Shown: positions 32,395 through 43,800 of the stretch, piece after piece
Numbering within the stretch: the stretch's first letter is position 1
Layout: each line of letters begins with the position of its first letter
Source: Siphonodentalium dalli
Taxonomy: Eukaryota; Mollusca; Scaphopoda; Gadilida; Siphonodentaliidae
Length of the DNA: 64,000 nucleotides
NCBI GenBank assembly: GCA_032622095.1
Contig: CP136068.1
Location: 52,012,443 to 52,076,442 of the forward strand
Direction: 5' to 3'
The notes under the pieces: model-generated
The model's input: only the letters and a program-made list of their open reading frames with translations
Database searches by the model: none
Told to the model about the DNA's origin: nothing
Made by a program: the position numbers and the translations under genes

Positions 32395-33560
32395 AACACT
32401 TCAACATCCCGAAAATTCAACATTAGGTTTCCAACGTTATTTCAACATTGATTCAACGTTGAGCGAATATCCATACAAAATTAAACTGTTAGGTTTCCAA
32501 AGTTATTTCAACGTAGATTCAACATTTCAGAATTCAGCATTAGGTTTCTAATATTAATTCAACGTCGATTCAACATCAAGCTAACATACTGAAATTCAAC
32601 GTAAGGTTTCCAACGTTTCAACATAGATTCAACATTCAATGTTAAATCAACGTAGATTCAACATAAAGATAACATCTCATTAGGTTTCCAATGTTATTTC
32701 AACATTGATTCAACATTGAGCACACATCCATAAATTAAACCGTTAGATTTCCAACATTATTTCAACGTTGACTGAATGTCCCAAAATTCAATGTTAGGTT
32801 TCCAACATTATTTCAATGTAGATTCAACGTTTCAAAATTCAGCGTTAGGTTTCCAACATTAATTCAACTTTGATTCAACATTAAGATATCGTCCCAAAAT
32901 TCAACTTTAGGTTTCCAACAGTATTTCAACATAGATTAAACGTAAAGATAACGTCCTGAAATTCAACGTTAGGTTTCTAAATTCCAACGTTATTTCAACG
33001 TATAAAAATTCTGAGTTTAGGTTTCCAACATTAATTCAATGTAGATAGATTCAAAGTCAAGATAACATCCTGAAATTCAACATTAGGTTTCCAATGTTAT
33101 TTCAACATAGATTCAACGTTGAACGAAAATCCCGTAATTCAATGTTAGGTTTCAAACTAAATATCATGCCATGAATCTCTACTATGGCTGACGCCCAGCC
33201 ATAGTAGAGATTCATGGCATCATCTAGGTTTTGAACATTATTTCAACATTGATTCAACGTTGAACGAACGGCCAAAAATTAAACCGTTAGATTTCTAACA
33301 GTATTTCAATGTTGATCGAACATCACAAAAGTGAACGTTAGCTTTCAAATGTTAACCCAACATCGATTCAAAGTTGATTCAACATTAAAATAACATCCAG
33401 AAATTAAACGTTAGGTTTCCAGTTGATCGAGTGTCCAAAAATTCAATGTTAGGTTTCCAACATTCCCAACGTCAATGTCAGCTTTTCAACGTTATCACAA
33501 CATTGAGCAAACATAAAAAAAAATCAGCGTTATGATTCCAACAAGGCGCATCCTGTTGTT
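32395..33560. repeat. 1.1-kb AACGTT-rich satellite, ~60-bp units
   Basis: About 18 diverged units built on TTAGGTTTCCAACGTTATTT, CAACGTTGATTCAACGTTGA and CCAAAAATTCAA. The dyad CAACGTTG recurs. It sits between the ZPR1 start codon and the TOMM40 start codon. Confidence 0.9.
33166..33220. repeat. perfect 25-bp-arm palindrome inside the satellite
   Basis: ATGCCATGAATCTCTACTAT-GGCTG and its exact complement separated by ACGCC. Unrelated in sequence to the surrounding satellite, so probably a small foldback insertion. Confidence 0.92.
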
Positions 33561-33608
33561 ATTTCTTCAATTAGCGCAAGTCCATGAATGATTGATAACT
33601 CTGCAAAA

Positions 33609-33902
33609 CCTACAGTATGGAATACTATTAGGGCCACTTCCTAATGGCGCTTTCGGCACGTGCCGAAAGCGTCAAAAAGTGCGCCATTAGTAACGCGCCG
33701 AAAGCGACAAAAAGTGCGATATTAGCGGATGTTTCGTAATGGCGCACATTTTGTTGCGCCGAAACATGCACTAATATCGCACTTTTTGTCGCTTTCGGCA
33801 CGTTACTAATGGTGCACTTTTTGTCGCTTTCGGCGCGAACCGAAAGCGCCATTAGGAAGTGGCCCTATATATATATATATATAATAATATTCCATACTAC
33901 AG
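33609..33902. mobile_element. hairpin MITE (33,631-33,865) with inverted flanks
   Basis: The core 235 bp has ends GGGCCACTTCCTAATGGCGC and complement, and is built of repeated CGCTTTCGGC / TTTTTGTCGCTTTCGGC blocks that fold into one long hairpin. TA flanks both ends. Outside these, CTACAGTATGGAATACTATT (from 33,610) and its near complement (ending about 33,901) also form an inverted pair, with a (TA)n tract on the right. The real element may therefore be about 290 bp, or the core may be inserted in another MITE. Confidence 0.85.
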
Positions 33903-34920
33903 AGACAACACTTACCGGTACTACAACTAAATGCTCTTCCAATGAGACAAAACCAATCTGCGCAAACACGCCCTTGTCTTGGAAAGTTGGTTGCACTAAT
34001 TAATTAGATGAAAAGAACCGGCCGAATCTTCCTGGTCCCGAAAATATCCAGGCCGAATCTTACCATTCTCGGCCACCAGTAATTTGAGTAAAACAATTTC
34101 ACTGAGTAGTGACTAAGTGAGTAGTAACATCCAGGCCGAATCTTACCATTATCCGTTTTATGATATTGTATTATTGATAAAATTTTATCGGCCTACCACC
34201 GCACCAGTAATTTGAGTAAAACAATTTCACTGACTGAGTAGTATTAAAGTAATATATGTGTGTAAATGAATAGTACTGAAATCACCTTCGGTTGTTAATT
34301 TGTTACTAATATAGGTCGGTTTTATTTCGCAATTTGGACAAAAATTACTGTTGAACTTCGATTGAATGTTTCATAACAAACCAACGTGTTTCATCAAACC
34401 GGATATGAACTGAAAGTTGACAAACAAGAAATCCCAGGGAGTGTGTTGGGCTGAAATCTCACTCTCAGTGAAGGTGATCACGTTGTTCACAGATTTAGCA
34501 AATTCTATTTCGATAAAATCCAAATTCATTTAATTATATATATATATATATATGTAGAAATTTATCAAAAATACACATTCGCATTGTTCAAACGAGCACC
34601 TGTGGGCACCTGTTTTTTTTTTATCAATGACTATAATCGAAGTTAGGTCACACAATTTAGTTATAAGTATTCTCTATGCGCAGCCGCCGTGTCCTTGGTA
34701 AAATCGAGGTCAAAACAAGCATGGCCGCCTCCATGTGGATGAGATTTTGAAGTCTGCGACATGGAAACTTATTTTATTGACCTATTTATGATGACAGTAT
34801 ATCGCTAAATGTCTGGTGAAATTAGTTTGCAAGTAGCTTTTGTTTTGCACCTGAAAATAAATTTCTCTCATTCATAATCTTCGCATTCAGACGGTTCCGT
34901 TTATAAAATCATTATAAACT
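33903..34920. promoter_or_regulatory. upstream region of TOMM40, probable promoter
   Basis: About 1 kb before the TOMM40 ATG. It holds a diverged ~110-bp tandem duplication (GGCCGAATCTTACCATT, CCAGTAATTTGAGTAAAACA; 34,020-34,240) and a (TA)n tract near 34,540. A more GC-rich patch at 34,675-34,760 contains CAAGCATGGCCGCCTCCATG, which resembles a YY1-type site. No TATA box at a convincing distance. An in-frame TAA (34,915-34,917) just before the ATG supports the chosen start. Promoter role is inferred from position only. Confidence 0.4.
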
Positions 34921-35179
34921 ATGGGAAATTCGGCCTCTGGGAAACCCCAGAGTTCTAGTTCTACGGCAAATGCGAGCTCAAATTTGGCAAAGGAATCAGG
35001 CGTGCCGGCACCACCAACAGTTGAACCAGTAAAGTCAGCATTTCCTGAGCCACCGATGTCAGAAACGGCATCAACACAGCAGTCTGCACAACCACCGCCG
35101 CCTTATCAGCAACCTGAACCAAATCCGTTGTTTGTGAATAATCCAGGAACTTTTGAAGATCTGCACAAGGCATGCAAAG
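34921..35179 (+). CDS. TOMM40: TOMM40 exon 1 (mitochondrial import channel Tom40)
   Basis: 259-nt coding segment, 86 codons plus one base, starting MGNSASGKPQSSSSTA and ending NPGTFEDLHKACK, donor AAAG|GTGACA (phase 1). The low-complexity Pro/Ser/Gln-rich N-terminus (PPPPYQQPEPNP) followed by NPGTFE..H..CK is the animal Tom40 pattern; human has NPGTFEECHRKCKE. Tom40 is the beta-barrel pore of the TOM complex in the mitochondrial outer membrane. The ATG has A at -3 and G at +4, with an in-frame stop just upstream. Exon 2 is 24.4 kb away. The antisense open frame over this exon is a shadow. Confidence 0.95.
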
Positions 35180-35689
35180 GTGACATTTTGTATTTACCCT
35201 CTCCCAACCAATCCTTTTTGGGAGCAAGTCATTTCGTACCCTACTTTGGACTAACCAGCTTGTACCCTCCGAAAAAAGTCAACTCGTACACGATTATATG
35301 ATTATGAGTCATCTCGTAACCGATTAATCGGATTATGTCAATTTATGAGTCATTTCCTACCTTCTGATTTTATTTAGGCTGCAGACCCATTTCGCTGTGT
35401 ATGAGGCCAAAAGGAAGAATACCTGAGTTTAGGGTAACATGAAGGAAAAAAACAGAGGCGGGCGTGCGGTACTTATTTTTTCATTTTATTTTTCACGGGG
35501 GATAGTATTTAAGTATTTGTGCCTTCTAATCGTCTGCCAGTGTCACTCGTATAAAGCTTGGGCAAGTCATTGTCACACTAATCAATGTCATGGTAGCTTT
35601 AAATTTAATCAGTTTAATGGTGTTACAGAAGTTCAATGACATGTATACAGCATGATATTAAATGATATTATATATAGAACTAGAAGGTG
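35180..35689. other. start of TOMM40 intron 1, with a TIR-like block
   Basis: Noncoding. GCCAAAAGGAAGAATACCTG (35,409) continues with AGTTTAGGGTAAC. The same block occurs inverted at 39,934-39,967, suggesting the ends of a ~4.5-kb element. Otherwise nothing recognised; short ATTATG/GATTATATGATTATGAG iterations lie near 35,300. Confidence 0.45.
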
Positions 35690-36308
35690 ACCCGACTTCG
35701 TCCGGGCTTTGACCTTGAATTGACCATTTTGAAGGTCAAGGTCAGTTCGGGGTCACAATTTGACCCGTCGAAAACACTCCCCCGATAAAAGTATTCGTAG
35801 GTATCAAATTTCGTCGAAATCCGTTAATTGTTTAATTTATTTTGAGTTAATTCTGCCTTTTTAATCAAGAGACATGATGGTAGCCGTCCCGTGATGGTAC
35901 CCGACCCTAAAATAGGTACGTTTGTGGGTACCCGTTTCAAGGTGAAGATCACCTCGGGCGGAAAGCCCTAAGTACGTCACACAAGTGACAACACGCTCAT
36001 GTCTGGATGCAGTCTTACATGCACACGCCCAGATGTAATAATCACATTACACACATGCGCTCTTTATCGACGACACTGCGGATACGAACGCTCTTTAACT
36101 ATCAACGCGATTAACCCCACCGTGCCAATGGCGGTAATTTTTGTGACTGGGGGTGGAGAATGGGTGCTCTAACGTTCTCAGAAGCGATGCGATGCCACTT
36201 CATCTGGTATTTTACCCTTAGATAGGAAGTTTGGGCTCAATCCGTCCGGCAGTTTTCGAGTTCATCGCGATCACACACACACACATATCTTCCAAAATAT
36301 ATAATAGA
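35690..36308 (-). mobile_element. canonical non-autonomous Helitron, 619 bp
   Basis: On the minus strand the element begins TCTATTATATATTTTGGAAG at 36,308 and ends CCCGGACGAAGTCGGG-TCACCTTCTAG at 35,690. It is inserted between A and T, with a hairpin (CCCG...CGGG) about 10 nt before the CTAG 3' end. These are the defining Helitron features. No Rep/Helicase gene. The same family forms the array at 43-47.7 kb. Confidence 0.9.
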
Positions 36309-37003
36309 TAAGTGTCTAGTGTTGGAAATTAAACAGTTTATGTTCACGCTGATGCTCCAGGCCAAATCCTACGAGTGGACATATTACTGTTCAATTTCCC
36401 ACACAAGACACTTATGATATTTTGTTTATCCACCGACTCGAATACTAAGAAATTTTGCGAAATATTCAACTCAGAAGGTGAATTTAACAAGAGTTCCTCC
36501 ATTGGAAATGGCACATACATGCGGCAAGGCGAACGTGACGTACAGAATTATTTTTAATCTGACATTTTATTACTATGTCTTTTTCTGTCAGTTCAGAATC
36601 CGTGTGGTACCGGTTCACGCACGACAACATGTCTGTGCTATATAGCGATTCTTTGAAAATGTGACATAAATTGAAAAAAATAAAACTCTGCCTCTATCAT
36701 ATTCCTATATGATTTAAGTTATATGAGATATCCAAATTTAATAATCTGAAAATTTTGTCATTGTAACTAATTCCGTTGTATTAAAAACAATTGTTGATGA
36801 CATGGTATAATTTTTTTTAGTAATTCTCTGTTTTTTTTACTTTAATTAAAAATAATCAGAACTTGTCAGTTGTCCACTATTCATATGTGTTATCCTACAC
36901 GTATGTTACCAATAGATCCCATCTAAGAGTTTTAAAAAACATTACATCAAAATTATCGATCAGTTCCTGTTTCAGGGGCATGAGTTTTCCACCCCACCCC
37001 CAA
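36309..37003. other. intronic DNA, nothing recognised
   Basis: AT-rich part of TOMM40 intron 1. No exon or repeat supported. Confidence 0.5.
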
Positions 37004-39497
37004 TGTCCCGTACAACACTTTTATGAACAAAAGTTATCATTGTTTTCAAACAACAGATCAACAATCCATACCAGATCAAATCTTCTTACCATATAAGGTG
37101 CAAACCATAGTATTAAGAGCATTTTCCATTATACTGGCATTATTATAAGATTATTATACATTTAAAAATGTCCCGTACAACACTATCTATGGTGTTGTAT
37201 GGGACATGTCCCGTACAACACCAGGAAAAATCAATCGTTCCATTTACTAAAATGTCAATTTTCAAATACTAACAAATGCACCTCACATTATGTACACTTG
37301 TTGTTAATATAATAATGGTAAGTAGTTTGTAATTATTTGTATTTAACATAACTGACCAAGGCACTACTTGGGTTAATATCCTTGTGGTCCAACTATAATA
37401 GTATACCACATGTCAAATTTGGTATGGTAATAGATATCTGTACACATTGGATGATCATATATAACAGTGGATATCAATTCATGCATTAGAAAATAATGCA
37501 TACTAAATTAACCACCATGGCACTTCAATGGTTAACTAGCTTGCTGACTAAACTGAATTACAGTGTAGCAATATATTTTGAATAAAATTAACCCCTACAT
37601 TTTCAGCCTTGATGTTTATCATCCAAAATAAGGTTATTTTGACAAAATGTCAACTCCAGGGTGAAAAAATAAGTTATGTATCATTGTGTCAAATCTGTGT
37701 AATACAATAGGAATAGACCAGTTCACTTTTAAGTGAAAACTGGCGTATGAAAGTACCAGCCATAGCATTGCAATGGTTAACTGACATGTAGTGATAAATA
37801 ACTGTGTAGCAATATATTGAATGAAATTTAACCCTTACAGTTTTCAGTTTTGATGTTGGTCACCCAAAATGAGGATATGTTGACAAAATGTCAACTTCAG
37901 GATATAAAATATGTTGTGCATCATCGTCTCAAGACTTTGTAATGAAATATAGCAATAGACCGGTTAGCTTTTAAGTGAAAACTGGCATATGAAAGTACCA
38001 GCCATAGCATTGCAATGGTTAACTGACATGTAGTGATAAATAACTGTGTAGCAATTATGTGGCAAACTTGACTGAAATTGAGAATTTGAATTCATTTGGA
38101 GTTCTGGCCTACTTTGAGTAAGGTGGCATTTGATCTGAAGAAGTAACTTGATTCAGGATTTATTATGGATGATATATCACATTATCTGAATTGGATATGT
38201 TGATGCATAGACCTAACTTTAGTCAAAAATGTAAAAACAAACAACAACAAAAACGATTTATTCTCTTTTTGCACATTTTGCTGTGAAAGCACACACTAGT
38301 ACCATATACCTAGTAATTGATTTAAATGATTTAAACTATTGAAATAACTATAGATAATTATATCCAAATGAATTAATTTTAAAGTTGATTGTTATCTAGA
38401 GTTACATTTGTTATATCAAATAAAATTGTTTATTTGAATATGATCTGGTATTGGTTATTTTCTACAGTATAGGCTATATTGTTACATAATATCTTCAACT
38501 TTCTCTCATTGAATGGAATCTGCTATTAAAACTGAACAAGTGCAGCAGTACTTAGGGTTTAGACAATATAATATAATAAAACATAATGCCAAGATTAAAT
38601 ACTAAATTCTAATGTGTATAATTATAGATCTATGTTATGCCAGGTTTGTGGCATCTGTAATTTCTGTATTTAGTAGGCACTTGAATTTAAATTATAGCCT
38701 GAATATTCCAATATCACACTCAGTCATAGCTTCAATAATACAGAGTATTCATACACACTAATTTCAGTGTATCTATAATTCTAAAGCACACATCATTGCA
38801 GTGTATCTAAATCCTTCTAAATCAGTTCTTGCATTCTTGCCATGAAAGGAATGAGAGAAAATTGAAGCTTTTATGTATTACAGTTGATATAATTTGAGAA
38901 ATATGCTAAATGTCCCGTACGACACCTGGATTTTGTCCCGTACAACACTAATTCAACAAAAAAACAGTAAAATAGTATTTTACATAGAAATCTAGTTTAC
39001 ACTTCTATTGTTGAACATTATTTACCAAAATGTTTAACATATGCATTAGTTTTGCACACTTTACTATTAGAAATGGGCAAAATGTGGAGCAGTGACAAAA
39101 ATGTCCTGAACAACATATTTTCTTTGTCCCGTACAACACCGCTGTTTATTTGCTACCATGCCAATTTATCTGAATTTTGAAAAAAAATCATGTTTTCCAT
39201 TATAAAGAGCAATCTTTCCTATCTTAACATTTTATAATTTGAAGGACTTAATTATGCACATCTAACAGAAATATTGCTAAATAGTTGAGTACCCTAATAA
39301 TCATGTCACAAACATGTCCCGTACTACACCCAACTATTATGCCATATTATAGAAAAAATCTTTGCTCAATATCATGAACTATGATTCCAAGAGTTTGACA
39401 TAGGAATGAGTGATAATTAAACACAAAATATTGTCTGCAAACTTCAATCAATTAATCGCCAGAAGCTGGAGTGTTTTCAACATGTCCCGTACAACAC
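37004..39497. repeat. field of a 15-bp motif, TGTCCCGTACAACAC
   Basis: Exact or one-mismatch copies on the plus strand at 37,004, 37,169, 37,207, 38,911, 38,934, 39,125, 39,315 and 39,483. An inverted copy lies at 37,192-37,206 and a weaker one at 39,102. They form two clusters (37.0-37.2 and 38.9-39.5 kb), with the spacer sequences unrelated to each other. Between the clusters lie ~245-bp repeats (37,505-38,060). The pattern resembles subterminal binding sites of a DNA transposon, but no ends or protein were identified. Confidence 0.85.
37505..38060. repeat. ~241-bp tandem repeat, about 2.3 copies
   Basis: CCAGCCATAGCATTGCAATG, then GTTAACTGACATGTAGTGAT, occurs at 37,758 and 37,999 (241 bp apart). 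A diverged third copy is at 37,513 (CCACCATGGCACTTCAATGG). CCCAAAATGAGGATATGTTG and TTTTAAGTGAAAACTGGC are the other shared blocks. Confidence 0.8.
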
Positions 39498-39984
39498 CAA
39501 AATAATCGCCCTATAGTTGACAGGTGCCATGTTTCTATTCTGATTCATATGAACGCATTTGTGAAGTTTAATAGCTAAAACGCAGGATCTATCCGCACAC
39601 GGAAGTGTTTCCGCCATATTCAATCGGCAAAATATCCGGTTACTTTCGATTTGCTAGTTAATACATATCGCGTGTTTTCTGGTTTCCGCTTTCGAGAAAT
39701 CGGCGAGGTTTGCCGAACAATGACGAGGGAATACGAATATACTACAACAACAATGACAGCACTTCCGTTTTTCGTGAATTGACGATATTTGCAAGGAAAT
39801 GGTTTACTTGTTTAAGCTAATTCCGTAGTCGCGAATTCCTAATTACCAAAAAATAAAATGAAGTCGGAGGAAATTTTTGAAAAACGATAAAATGGAATTT
39901 GGCGGCAGGTTTTGAGTAGGGGCGGGCGGGTTACCCTAAACACAGGTATTCTTCGTTTTGGCCTGATATATGATCGACGAAGTA
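39498..39984. other. intronic DNA with the inverted partner of the 35.4-kb block
   Basis: Holds GTTACCCTAAACACAGGTAT then TCTTCGTTTTGGCC (39,934-39,967), complementary to 35,409-35,441. The preceding 39,880-39,930 is GGCGGCAGG/GGGCGGGCGGG-rich. Otherwise unassigned. Confidence 0.45.
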
Positions 39985-41150
39985 TATAACTACCTTACTC
40001 GTATTTAAATTCGCGCAGTACTATTTTTCGCACACCCATCGGTGCGCGAATTTAAAACTGAGCGAAAAATAGTACGAATTTATACCAAACCATGTGGGAA
40101 AATGTGAGGGTTATATGTTCGTGAGTTACATATACAAGTTTTACTGAAGATTGGAGTGATTACATTCATATTCGGACATCCAATCCCAATACCATTTAAA
40201 GCATATAAAGCGATAAATAATGGTATAATCTTCGACGTTTCAATGCTTGTAAAAATACACATATCTCAGAGTGAAGGTGCCGAAAGCACGTCTCCATACC
40301 CACAACCCTGCATATAACAGTCTTAAGTAATTTATGTGAACCCAACTATTTAAAATAAAAAAAATAAAAATTCTGAAGTCAGCAACCTACGCAGTTTTGG
40401 TTTTACTGTCGAACTCAATTAAATTATCCCCATAACTGTTTAAATATCAGAATAATTACTTGGATGATATATATACACCCATCTTCACAACAAGATTATA
40501 ATGCAGTTATGTTTTACTCGATATAAATTTCCATCGTGATGTTTTTCACTACACACACATCACACTGTCCAATCGGCTCGCGGAATATCAGTGTGAACGT
40601 CAGAATACCAGTGCTGTACAGGAGAATATCAGTGTTTTTAAGCGATATGATGGTACGGTTGTACCATTATTAGAAATGGACGGCTAAATAACAAGACAAA
40701 AAACAATGGAAATGAATATACGATCAATTTTACATTTACCCAGTGGAGGGGTCACCTGGTGATGTTCAGTTCGACTCTGGGTGATCTTGCCTTTGTTTAA
40801 AGCAGAAAAAATAGGGTGTACAAACTCGTAGGGGGAGGTCAAATTTTGCCGTAGTCGGTATTCTAGTGCGTTTTGTTTAATTCCTGAGCATAACTTGCGG
40901 AATCTTTTATCAAATTCCAACAGCGGAATCTATTGGCAAAACGTGCACATCGAAATCACTGGCGTGTATCAGTTGGAAATACACAAAAATAAATCAAAAC
41001 GAGGGGCGGTGATCACAGGAAATGGCACGGCGAACTACCAGTGCATGCCAACGAGGGCTACCAGTGCCAAATTTTCTTTATATGGCAAGTTATATTGGGT
41101 ATATGTTGATAAACGCTTCATACAGGGCATCGTGCACATGAAATGCCTTA
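39985..41150. mobile_element. dispersed element X, long copy
   Basis: The left end CTACCTTACTCGTATTTAAA leads into TTCGCGCAGTACTATTTTTCGC, which pairs with the inverted GCGCGAATTTAAAACTGAGC just inside. The rest includes CAGGAGAATATCAGTGTTTT and GCATGCCAACGAGGGCTACC. A shorter inverted copy is at 52,105-52,597, lacking the part corresponding to about 40,080-40,550. Noncoding. Confidence 0.6.
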
Positions 41151-41543
41151 CTCTTGAGTGCCTAATAAAAGTACAGGGTGGAATAATAGTACAGGTTGGA
41201 AAATTTCGCGTAACTGAATAATAGTACAGGGCGTAATAAACGTACAGACTGGAAATATTAGTACCATACATCCCAACAAAACGCACCATCTGACTGGTTT
41301 ACTGATGCCATGTGTCATGTGACAGAAATAGTTTCGATGGATAGCCAGGTCTGTGAATCTACAGTGTGCTGATCACTGTCAACAATCAAGAGTTCATTTA
41401 TCTATGAATAACACAATTTAAGATTGGTGCATTATTTATTTTGGTTAATTTAATAAACGTACAGGACCAAATAACGATCGTACAGGTGGGAATTTTACCT
41501 CGATTTTAATAATCGTACATGTATGTTTATTAAGCACTCAGAG
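41151..41543. mobile_element. ~0.39-kb MITE with iterated GTACAGG sites
   Basis: The left end CTCTTGAGTGCCTAATAAAA matches the complement of the right end TTTATTAAGCACTCAGAG. Inside, GTACAGG or GTACAGA recurs (41,172, 41,191, 41,223, 41,240, 41,460, 41,482), often as ATAATAGTACAGG or AATAAACGTACAG. Left-end and right-end fragments of the family occur at 52,600-52,650 and 57,945-58,045. Confidence 0.7.
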
Positions 41544-43158
41544 TACCATTCCCAAAATAACAACAAAGTTGATCTAGAAGGGTAAATATGTGGATCTATA
41601 ATAGGAAAATACGAAACTTCAACTATACGTCGATACTCAAAGCTAGTGTAAAATATAGAACAAATTTCATGATGTCCAGGTCAGAATATGGCACTTTTGT
41701 AAAAAAAAATCTTAAAACTATTGGGATACGTCGGTTTAAATGCAATTTTCCGAACTTGTACAGTAGCTGAATAATCTATATATATATATTGAGACTTCCA
41801 TATATATATATATATGTGTGTGTGTGGGTACTTCATAGAATCGAAAACGGCTGCGTGGATCAAGGTCAAATTTTGTATATAAGGGTAAAAAGCCACGGGG
41901 ATCGCCGACGTCGCATTTTGGACAAGCTCTGATCACTCATTCTCCACTCCCAATCAATAAAATCACCGCAAACACGGCGGGGGTTAATCGTGTTGATATT
42001 CGCTCGCGATCCAAGAGGAGTAACTCTACATTTTTTTATATCTGTATATGTATATTTTTATATCCATATTCACTTCAAACTGCTAAACCCGTTGAGCCAA
42101 AACTTGCTAATACCTCCCAAAATATAGAATTTACATTTTCTCATAAATACATTTCTTGTTACGGCTGAAAATCTTAGTCTATTTTCGATACATTCATATA
42201 AACAAGCTCTAAACTTACACCCCTCGATTCGTGCTAACTCACGCACCTTATATGGCTGCTAAAATTTAGTAAATACGAGGCAGCGCGATACGTCCCTGAA
42301 TCTGACGGGACTTCCACTGCCTTCTCCTTTGGCCATCTCGTAAAGGTGGGGGGTCACTCCCAAGCCGTGAATGCCAACAACAACGACATTGTTGGCGAGA
42401 AAATAATTAGTTCAAATTACTAAATCCACACAATGCTAATTTTCTCTTTACGGCAATGTGAGAATCTTTGGGCAAGAATTTTCGGGTGGCCAACAATAAC
42501 GACATCGTTGGCATACCCTCTTGATTAAAAAGACAGAATTAACTCATTAAAAAATGCGTGTTGCCCCAAGCCGTGAATGACCATCTCGTAAAGGTGGGGG
42601 TCACTCCCAAGCCGTGAATGCCAACAACAACGACATTGTTGGCGAGAAAATATTTACTAAATCCACACAATGCTAATTTTCTCTTTATGGCAATGTGAGA
42701 ATCTTCGGGCGAGAATTTTCGGGTGGCCACCAAGCCGTGAATGCCAACAACAACAACATCGTTGGCATACCTCTTTTAGGGATGGGTATTGGGTATCATA
42801 ATTCCTCTTGATTAAAAAGACAGAATTAACTCATTAAAAAATGCGTGTTGCCCCAAGCCGCGAATGCCAACAACAACGACATCGTTGGCATACCTCTTTT
42901 AGGGACGGGTATCATAATTCCTCTTGATTAAAAAGACAAAATTAACTCATTAAAAAATGCGTGTTGTGTGATTCTTATGTCTGTCGTTCCTAGGAAAGGG
43001 GTAAATTTTCATCGGGTCAGTTTGTACCTTAAATCATACCTCTTTTAGGGACGGGTACCATAATTTCTCTTGATTAAAAAGGCACAATTAACTCATTGAA
43101 AAGCCAAAAAAATGTCATGTTTCGGACCAACGCCGCCAGTGGCGGGCTAACCTGCTAG
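41544..43158 (+). mobile_element. Helitron-related copy ending GCCGCCAGTGGCGGGC...CTAG
   Basis: The right end at 43,158 reads GCCGCCAGTGGCGGGCTAAC then CTGCTAG: hairpin plus CTAG, as in Helitrons. The same end recurs at 48,554. A plausible 5' end is the TCTATATATATATATTGAG near 41,776. The body holds tandem segments of roughly 130-250 bp (42,340-43,100) with GCCAACAACAACGACATCGT and TTGATTAAAAAGACAGAATT. The open frames here follow the repeats. 41,544-41,775 is unassigned. Confidence 0.6.
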
Positions 43159-43800
43159 TCTCCTATATATTTTGAGAACTACGAATATCTCATATATATT
43201 TTGAAGACCTCTGTCTGTATGTATGTTTGTTTGTTTGTTTGTTTGTCTGTCTGTCTGTCATTAATACAAATCTACGATTCTCGACCGATCGGGACGAAAC
43301 TTGGTACGTGTGTGTAGTTTGACCAGGCGGTGAACGTTGTCGTATTGGCGAGCCCGTGCGGCGCCCGCTTCGCGCATGCGCAGACGAGATCTCGGCAACG
43401 GGTGGAGCTATCGACTTGAAATTTGGTATGTGAATGTGTCTTGCCCCGGATACGAATTTTATCGGGTCGCCGAGCCCGTGCGACGCCAGCTTCGCGCATG
43501 CGCAGACCAGATCTCGGAAACGGGTGGAGCTATCGACTTGAAATTTGGTATTTGAATGTATCTTGCCCCGGATACGAATTTTATCGGGTCGCCGAGCCCG
43601 TGCGACGCCAGCTTCGCGCATGCGCAGACGAGATCTCGGAAACGGGTGGAGCTATCGACTTGAAATTTGGTTTTTGAATGCGACGCCAGCTTCGCGCATG
43701 CTCAGACCAGATCTCGGAAATGGGTAGAGCTATCGACTTGAAATTTGGTTTTTGAATAGCCCGGATGAATAGCCCGGACAACGTCGGGCTCATCGGCTAG
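43159..43800 (+). mobile_element. Helitron copy with four ~122-bp tandem units
   Basis: Begins TCTCCTATATATTTTGAGAA immediately after the previous CTAG and ends CCCGGACAACGTCGGGCTCA then TCGGCTAG at 43,800. Inside are a GTTTGTTTGTTTGTTTGTC/CTGT tract and four units of GACGCCAGCTTCGCGCATGC ... GGAGCTATCGACTTGAAATT. The 70-143-codon frames here come from the repeat. Confidence 0.75.

Noticed and set aside
34961-35227. Minus-strand frame over TOMM40 exon 1
   Set aside because: Antisense shadow of a clearly conserved exon.
43190-43677. Frames of up to 143 codons with repeated REAGVARARRPDKI-like peptide
   Set aside because: Arise from the ~122-bp tandem units inside a Helitron copy; both strands stay open because of GC-rich repeats.
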